64,000 bases of DNA from contig NC_090034.1 in NCBI RefSeq assembly GCF_037176765.1, positions 91,996,500 through 92,060,499 of the forward strand, written 5' to 3'. Below the pieces are notes generated by a model. It saw only the letters and a list, made by a program, of their open reading frames with translations. It had not been told where the DNA came from and ran no database searches. Made by a program: the position numbers and the translations under genes. Shown here in pieces: positions 58,059-64,000 of this stretch. Source of the DNA: Anolis sagrei (lineage: Eukaryota; Chordata; Lepidosauria; Squamata; Anolidae). How positions within the stretch are numbered: position 1 is the stretch's first letter; the number at the start of each line of letters is the position of its first letter.

Positions 58059-61000
58059 CTAATCGGCATTCAACGAGAGGCAAACCCCTTGCAGCACCCA
58101 GTGAGAAATATGCTTTGTAGTAAAAAGGTCGGCTTCGAAAACCAGGCCCACGCCCATAGCGTTCCTCCGCATGGATGTTGTGTACACTGGGGTCCGGAAA
58201 GTGTTCTGACAGGAAAGAAATAAGAGGATTTACTACATACCTGCAAGCCACTATCGTCACACATAAAAATTACTTGCCTTGTTTCTACTTCAATATATTA
58301 TAAAAACAAAGCTTTGTAGGTAGACAAATTCAAAAGGGTGGGTTTTTTTTTCGCTACAGAGCAGACCATAACGGGAAAAGAGGGTATGGCATTCTAAATA
58401 TGTATGAAGATGAAAGTGCTTTTATAATTATGGTGAAATGAACTGCAATGGGAACCTGGGATAAATCATGCACAACAACATGCTGATAAATGTTTTCTAA
58501 TGTACTGATGCACTTAGGAGTGAAGGGGAAGGCTGGAACAGTCACATTCCAGTTTTTGAAAGCTATCTAGTATTTTCTGGGATGGAGGGGAACATTCAGG
58601 AAAAAGGAACTGCACCCACAACTATGTTTAAAAGAGTGTGAACCGTATGTAAACAGAAAATCTTGATTGTAAGTAGGAGAAAGGATTCCTGCATCACGTT
58701 ATTCCATGTCGCCTGGAATTAAATAAAGACCTAAGACCTGCTCTTGGCAGCTTGTACCTGTAGTTTGAGACGATGAGCTTCAATGGGGATTATTTTCAGG
58801 ATGGGCAAGTCGACAACCAATACTTTGGGCTTACTCTTGATAAGGCAGCCATTTTCAAGGTCCCAGTCGGCTCCTTCCAGGTACAGGCCAGAAACAAAGC
58901 ATCCTAGTGAAACCCGGAAACACAGGATCTGCGTGAATCCACTTGCAAAGTCGGATATCATTTTAAATATATCATGAGACTGACTACATTATTTAATAAG
59001 GCCTTGGTTAATGCTAGATAAAGGTAAAAAATTTCCCTGAAATTAAGTCTAGTCATGTCTGACTCTGGGGGGTGGCGCTAATCTCCATTTCTAAGCTGAA
59101 GAGCCGTCGTCCGTAGACGCCTCCTAGGTCATGTAGCTGGCATGACTGCATTGAGCTCCGTTACCTTCCCACCGAAGCGGTATTTATTGATCTACTCACA
59201 TTTGCATGTTTTCAAACTGCTAGGTTGACAGAAGCTGGGGCTAACAGTGGGAGCTCACCCTGCTTCCCGGATTTGAACCGCCATGCTTTTGGTCAGCAAA
59301 TTCAGCGGCTCAGCTTTTCAACCCACTGTGCCACCAGGGGATCCCATGGAGAAATTACAACACGTGCCTACATCAGGCTGGTACAACCAGCTTTATAGTA
59401 ACTGAAACTTGTAACATAAACTGTAGTCCTTACTTTCAATCCGTCAAGCAAATAAACCTCTTAGAAAAATCAAACTACTGCTAACTAACTAAAAGGGAGG
59501 GTGTGGCTTGTTCCTCCCATTATTCCAGAAGGATTATTGTTGTTTTATTCTATTGAATCCCACTCCCTGGAAGCCAGGAAGTCCTCTTTAGCGTGCACAT
59601 CCTGTTTGCAACAAACCAACGTTCCTTATCCAAAGGACACTTCAAATGCTTTCCCACAGAACCAACGCTTCAAATGGTTATACCCTGTCCAGGGCGCTCT
59701 GTGACCTCTTCTGCAGTCCTGTATTTGGTCACTTGGGTGTACAGGGTGGAGCGGTCCAGAGGCCAGCTATTCTTCCGGCAGGTGGCCTGAACAAGTGCAG
59801 TCAGATATGACTCTGGGATGTGAAGTCCTGACAACCACATGACGCTCGGTTCACCCTCTTCAACCTGAAAACACAAAACCAATTGGCTGAATCCTTTCCA
59901 GCTTAAGTCACCATGTCCAACATTTCACATGCCTAACTAGTTTTGGAAATGGCCCTTAGCTCACTGTAGACATGAAATAATGCACACGTCAGGTAAAGAT
60001 GACTAGAACACAGGAAGCTGCCTTTTATCAGTGTAGACTATCTGGCCATCTATACCAGAGCTTTTTAAACTGTGGGTCCCGACCCCATATGGGGTCCCCT
60101 TAGCATAATGTTGGGGTCACACACAAAAAATGGCAGCAGTAAATGTTTTCTGCTGTAGACATTTACATGAATCTGTTAATAATATACTAATAGTGTTTAT
60201 AGTCAGCTACAGAAAATGCTTCAGCTGGATTCCACAAAACGTTCAGCAAATGCTGGCTTGTTATAAGGAAATGTTTGGTTTTTATACCTATTTTATATAC
60301 CTATATATCTGGGGACATAAAAAAAATTCTCAGCCAGAAGAGGGTCATGAGTGGAAATGGTTTAAGGAGCCTTGATATAGACAAGTAATGGTTCTCAAGA
60401 TCCTGTCTCTCACCTGGACCCTCCATATGCAAAGTATGCGCTCTACTGCTGAGCTACAGCCCTTTCCAAATTAAATTTCAATTGCATTGTATACTTACCC
60501 ACGAGGTGTACTGAAGATACCTTTTCTTAAAGTAAATCATCCAGTTGCCAAGTGTTTTCAGTGTGTCAGGGGCCAGTTTTCTCCAGATGTTTGGGATTTG
60601 CCCATTGAAAAGAGCACGGGCCACTTCATCTAGTTCATTGCTCATTCCAACTTCCCCAGCCAAAGCCTAGTAAAAAAAAATGCCATGGAAAGTTTGTTAA
60701 ATTAACAATAAAAAAAGAAAGGCAACCATGATGAGTTCTTTTCCTCAATATCTTTGCTTACTCTTTGCAATTCAGCCAGTGACTTTGTCATACGGATCAT
60801 GAGTCTGTTAAAGCGCTCTAGTTCCTGAAGTAACACCACTGTTGTCGGTGTAATGTCCATTCCAAAGCTCTTTCTTATCTGATCGATATCAAAGATCTTG
60901 GGCATCTTGTTCTCTATGTCTTTCGCAACCTGGCCAATGTATTCATCCCGACTGATCCCAGTACCGGATTCACCTAAAATTAATGAAATTTGCAGACATT

Positions 61001-63530
61001 AAATCTTTGCTTGGTTTGAGGAAAAATTCATACAGATTATATTATGCCCAATCTCTTCTCAATCTCTCTGGTTTTCATCTTCTGTATCAAACCAGAATGA
61101 ACCTTCATGGTAAGTATCCAGTTCTTAGAACTACACTGAGTACTGTTGAAGGCTTTCATGGCTGGAATCATTGGGTTGTTGTAAGTTTTTCAGGTTGTAT
61201 GGCCATGTTCCAGGAGCATTCTCTCCTGACATTTTGCCTGCATCTAGGGCAGGCATTCTCAGAGGTTGTGAGGATGCCTGCCAGAGACCTCGCAACCTCT
61301 GAGGATGCTTGCCATAAATGTTGGCAAAATGTCAGGAGAGAATGCTTCTGGAACATGGCCATACAGCCCGAAAAACTTATAACAATCCTACACTGAGTAC
61401 TTTTAGTCTGTGAGAAGACTAAATGAAATATGGAACCTGTAGACATATTTTATTACTGGGCTCTAAATAATCTGTAGTTCCCTCCATCATCAAAACATAT
61501 TACAGACACAGCTCTCTATTTTTAAACATACATTCATAAGACCACTTTATTTGATGACCTAATTCGTTTCAGCCAACCTCACAAAATCTATGCAGATGAC
61601 TCATTCCATAATATGCTTTAATTGTTTTTGTGTTCATAATCAGGCTGAGAAGTTCCAGTATTCTTATAATCTCATGACGTGTTTTCATCACCGTACATTA
61701 ATCTATAACAGTCTTTACAGATTGTATAAGTATGAGGCTGGCCACACTCTGTGCACACACTCTGACTCTCTGTCTCCCACACACACACTCCCACAGCACA
61801 GGGGAAGGAGGAAGGTGCCATGATGAGGGTAATAGGGACACACGAAACTGACATTGCTTGGAAAGGAGCCCCAAAGACCATCCAGCCCAACCTCATTTGG
61901 CAGTAAAGGAAGACACCACCAAAGTCCTCACAAAAGATGGCCAACCAGTTGGGAGCCCTAAAGGCCATCCAGTACAACCCCCTCCTTCTCTCCCTTTCTC
62001 TACTTCCCTCCCTTCTCCTTCCTTTACTTCTTTCCCTCCCTCCTTTCCCTCCTTCCTCCCTTTCTTTCCTTTTCTCCCTCCCTGCGCAGGCACAGAGATA
62101 CCAAATGTGCGAATTCACAGGTGACTACTCAGGAAACTAGTTACAAGTAAACAACTTATAAATATGTGTGTGTGTTTTTGCACTTGTGTTGTAATGTATT
62201 TTTTTTATTTTTTGGCTTTTTAAGTCTCTTCTGCTGTGTTTTTCAGTGTTTTATGAGTGATGGTCACTCGTTGGCCTGATAGATGTATTGTGTCTAAATT
62301 TGGTGTCAGTTAGTCCAGTGGTTTTTGAGTTATGTTAATCCCACAAACTAACATTACATTTTTATTTATATAGATAGTATTACTATCTATATAAATAATA
62401 CTATATAACATAAATAATACTATATAATATAATGTTACTACTATATATTACTATATTAAATAGACTCACAGAATAGAGTTAGAAGGGACTCTGGTATTGG
62501 GGGAGAACAGGCCGGAAGGAAGGAGAGAAGGAAGGAAAGAAAGAGGTACTGAAGGAAGGAAGAAGAGAAAGTAGAAAGGAAAGAAAAAGGGAGGGGAATG
62601 CAGGAAAAAAGTAAAGAAGGAAGGAAGTAGAAAAGGAAATAAAAAACGAAAGAAGGAAGGAAACAGGGAGGGAAGAAAGGAGACGAAAGGAAGAAGTAGA
62701 GAAAGGGGGAGGAAAGGAAGAAAAGAGAGAAGGAAGGATGAAACCAAAGAGCGAAAGAAGGAATGAAAGAAAGAGGTAGAGAAGGAACAAAGGAGAGAAA
62801 GGGGAAGAAAAAGGGGGGAAGGAATAGGTAGATACCTCTCTTTTATAATAGTCCAGATATCTACCTCTACTTCTAAAATTCTTACTATAGGCCACAGCAA
62901 TGCATGGCAGGGCACAGCTAGTCAATTATAAAATTGGTTGAAATTTGTACTGCTTCATGTTTTTTTTGGGGAGAGTGTCTGAAAGTTTTCAGAAAATTGT
63001 AGAAAATGGAGCACAGCAATAAACATATGAAAAGTACATGCTAACATGGGTTGGTGACCATTCAATGATCAGAGGCATGAATTTCTCCCGTAAACTTGAA
63101 GAATTTCACTATTGTGGTTTGTTGTAGGTTTTTTTGGGCTATATGGCCATTTTCTAGAGGCATTCTCTCCTGACGTTTCGCCTGCATCTATGGCAAGCAT
63201 CCTCACTACCTCTGAGGATGCTTGCCATAGATGCAGGTGAAACGTCAGGAGAAGATGCCTCTAGAACATGGCCATATAGCTGAAAAAACCTACAACAACC
63301 CAGTGATTCCTACAACAACCCAGTGATCCCATGAAAGCCTTCGACAATACAATTTCACTATTGATTCAAACCTCACTGAAAATGGCAGACCGGCGTACCT
63401 GTTTGAGGCTGCAGCTCCAGAAGGTGTGACCACATGTCCCGCGCTGCCTGCGTGTAGTATCCAATCTCAGCATTAGAATGGAGGCCAAACACCTCGGGGG
63501 TATTAGCAAGTGGAAGGGACTCAATCTCTT
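58059..63530 (-). CDS. DNAH10: DNAH10, last six coding exons (axonemal inner-arm dynein heavy chain, C-terminal domain)
   Basis: In transcript order the exons are 63530-63399, 60973-60762, 60666-60499, 59864-59684, 58903-58758 and 58205-58059 (TAG stop). They have matching GT-AG sites and phases and give 327 full residues ending LSLNAD. The segment covers the dynein heavy-chain C-terminal domain after AAA6. It begins at ESLPLANTPEVFGLHSNAEI and runs through KMPKIFDIDQIRKSFG, LLQELERFNRLM, MSNELDEVARALFNGQIPN, VMWLSGLHIPESYLTALVQ, CFVSGLYLEGADWDLENG and TPVYTTSMRRNAMGVGLVFE. These strings match DNAH10 as I remember it and differ from the C-termini of DNAH5/8, DNAH9/11/17 and DNAH1/3/7/12. DNAH10 is a motor of the I1/f inner arm in cilia and flagella. 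The 5' remainder lies beyond the right edge. No break is seen in these exons. Confidence 0.92.
59022..59345 (-). mobile_element. Sauria-type SINE in a DNAH10 intron
   Basis: Full-length inverted copy: aagtctagtcatgtctgact at the left, tRNA-like ttcaacccactgtgccacca at the right. Confidence 0.8.
60053..60378. mobile_element. hAT fragment in a DNAH10 intron
   Basis: gagctttttaaactgtgggtc and ggaaatggtttaaggagcct are inverted ends. Confidence 0.55.
61143..61395. repeat. Fold-back repeat, both arms, DNAH10 intron
   Basis: ccatgttccaggagcattct...catttgcctgcatctag-like left arm and gaatgcttctggaacatggc right arm. The GAAA box is changed here (gcaaaatgtc). Confidence 0.65.
61980..62374 (-). mobile_element. 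Helitron, 5' part, inverted
   Basis: The - strand starts TCTATATAAATAAAAATG at 62374 and continues with the accaaatttgg-like and agtgaccatcactcataaaa motifs of the copy at 812-1102. A purine-rich tract (pyrimidine on +) lies at 62090-61980. The 3' end was not found. Confidence 0.6.
62386..62922 (+). mobile_element. Helitron with expanded purine tract
   Basis: TCTATATAAATAATAC starts at 62386, and gccacagcaatgcatggc...CTAGT ends at 62922. A GGAA-rich tract of about 310 bp fills the middle (62505-62820). Confidence 0.5.
63113..63355. repeat. Fold-back repeat, both arms, best hammerhead-like core
   Basis: CTGAGGA at 63212-63218, a TGCTTGC...GCAGG stem, GTGAAAC to 63243, then GTC at 63244-63246. 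The left arm is its near-exact complement. Confidence 0.7.
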
Positions 63531-64000
63531 CTGCAAAACGAAGAGAGAAAAGGGAAAGGGAAGGGGCAGAATAAAATCAATGTGGCAGTCCGACTCCCTT
63601 CGGTTAAGGTTATCACAAGCAAGGAGATGGAATTCATTTTTAAAAAGGCAACGCTGTTGTTTATTTTAACTAGCTTAGGTACTTGGCGATGCTTGGGGTA
63701 GATATTATGGATGTGGGTGAACTAAAACCCCTATAATCCTTTGTCAAACCCCGCCAGTGTTTTAAGATGGTCATGATAGGTATGTGTGGTAGGTTTGGTC
63801 CAGACCCATCTTCAGTGGGGTTCACAATGATCTCTGGATGTGGGTGGATTCCGACTCCTATGATCCTGAGTTAGGCCCCCTCCAAAAAAACCCCCCACCA
63901 GTACTTAAAATTGGTAATAGAAGTATGTGCGCCAACTTTGGTCCAGATCCGTCGTCGGTGGGATTAACAGTACTCTCTGGATGTCGTTGGACTACAACTC
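63531..64000. other. DNAH10 intron; hAT-type repeat at the edge
   Basis: From about 63690 phrases such as gtttggtccagacccatc and ctctggatgtgggtgg match the inverted interior of the 1761-3124 family. No further exon is seen. Confidence 0.45.

Noticed and set aside
62466-62925. Phe/Leu/Ser-rich frames on the - strand
   Set aside because: Same cause: GGAA-rich repeat inside a Helitron.

Overview
The window is nuclear DNA of a squamate reptile, most likely a lizard. It carries split vertebrate genes with GT-AG introns together with a squamate repeat set: Sauria-type tRNA SINEs, BovB 3' ends with CAA tails, CR1, L2-like, L1 and R4-like LINEs, Helitrons ending in CTAGT, hAT, Tigger-like and mariner DNA transposons, and a few LTR-type and DIRS-type fossils. 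Repeats fill most of the sequence; host coding exons add up to only about 2.4 kb.

Host genes. Three paralogous genes lie head to tail on the + strand: A (11460-15411, 157 aa), B (30460-36763, 151 aa) and C (47277-52283, 159 aa). Each has four coding exons, all three introns in phase 1, and a last coding exon of exactly 41 bp. The products are small four-span membrane proteins of the PMP22/EMP/MP20/claudin superfamily, closest by eye to LIM2 (MP20), NKG7 and CLDND2. They keep the W...GLW..C....C signature in the first outer loop, the (A/S)xRAFM start of span 2 and the W(S)xGxGW start of span 4. On the - strand, 58059-63530 holds the last six coding exons of an axonemal dynein heavy chain, almost certainly DNAH10, running off the right edge. 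Genes C and DNAH10 are tail to tail, about 5.3 kb apart.

Layout. 1-11.4 kb: Helitron and hAT elements, L2-like and zinc-finger-ending LINE pieces. 11.4-15.8 kb: gene A with BovB, Sauria, LTR-type and hAT insertions in its introns. 15.8-30.4 kb: LINE and DNA-transposon debris, a 148-bp tandem array, a Helitron helicase remnant, a 15-bp minisatellite and a possible promoter/leader exon for gene B. 30.4-37.2 kb: gene B, with a four-layer nest of L1, MITE, Tigger-like element and unidentified sequence in intron 2. 37.2-47.2 kb: hAT elements, an inverted LINE pair, a mariner with an internal in-frame repeat, a possible CRE/E-box leader exon for gene C, a Sauria SINE split by an insertion, and a long homopurine tract. 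47.2-52.5 kb: gene C. 52.5-57.8 kb: LTR-like and DIRS-like fossils plus LINE pieces. 57.8-64 kb: DNAH10 3' exons with SINE, hAT and head-to-head Helitron insertions in introns.

All host exon limits were read by hand from splice sites and reading-frame continuity. Limits of old repeats are approximate unless a target-site duplication is given. The most unusual items are the membrane-protein trio with homologous A/B 3' UTRs, the mariner with four in-frame 72-bp repeats around a transposase motif, and a dispersed fold-back repeat with hammerhead-ribozyme-like core boxes.
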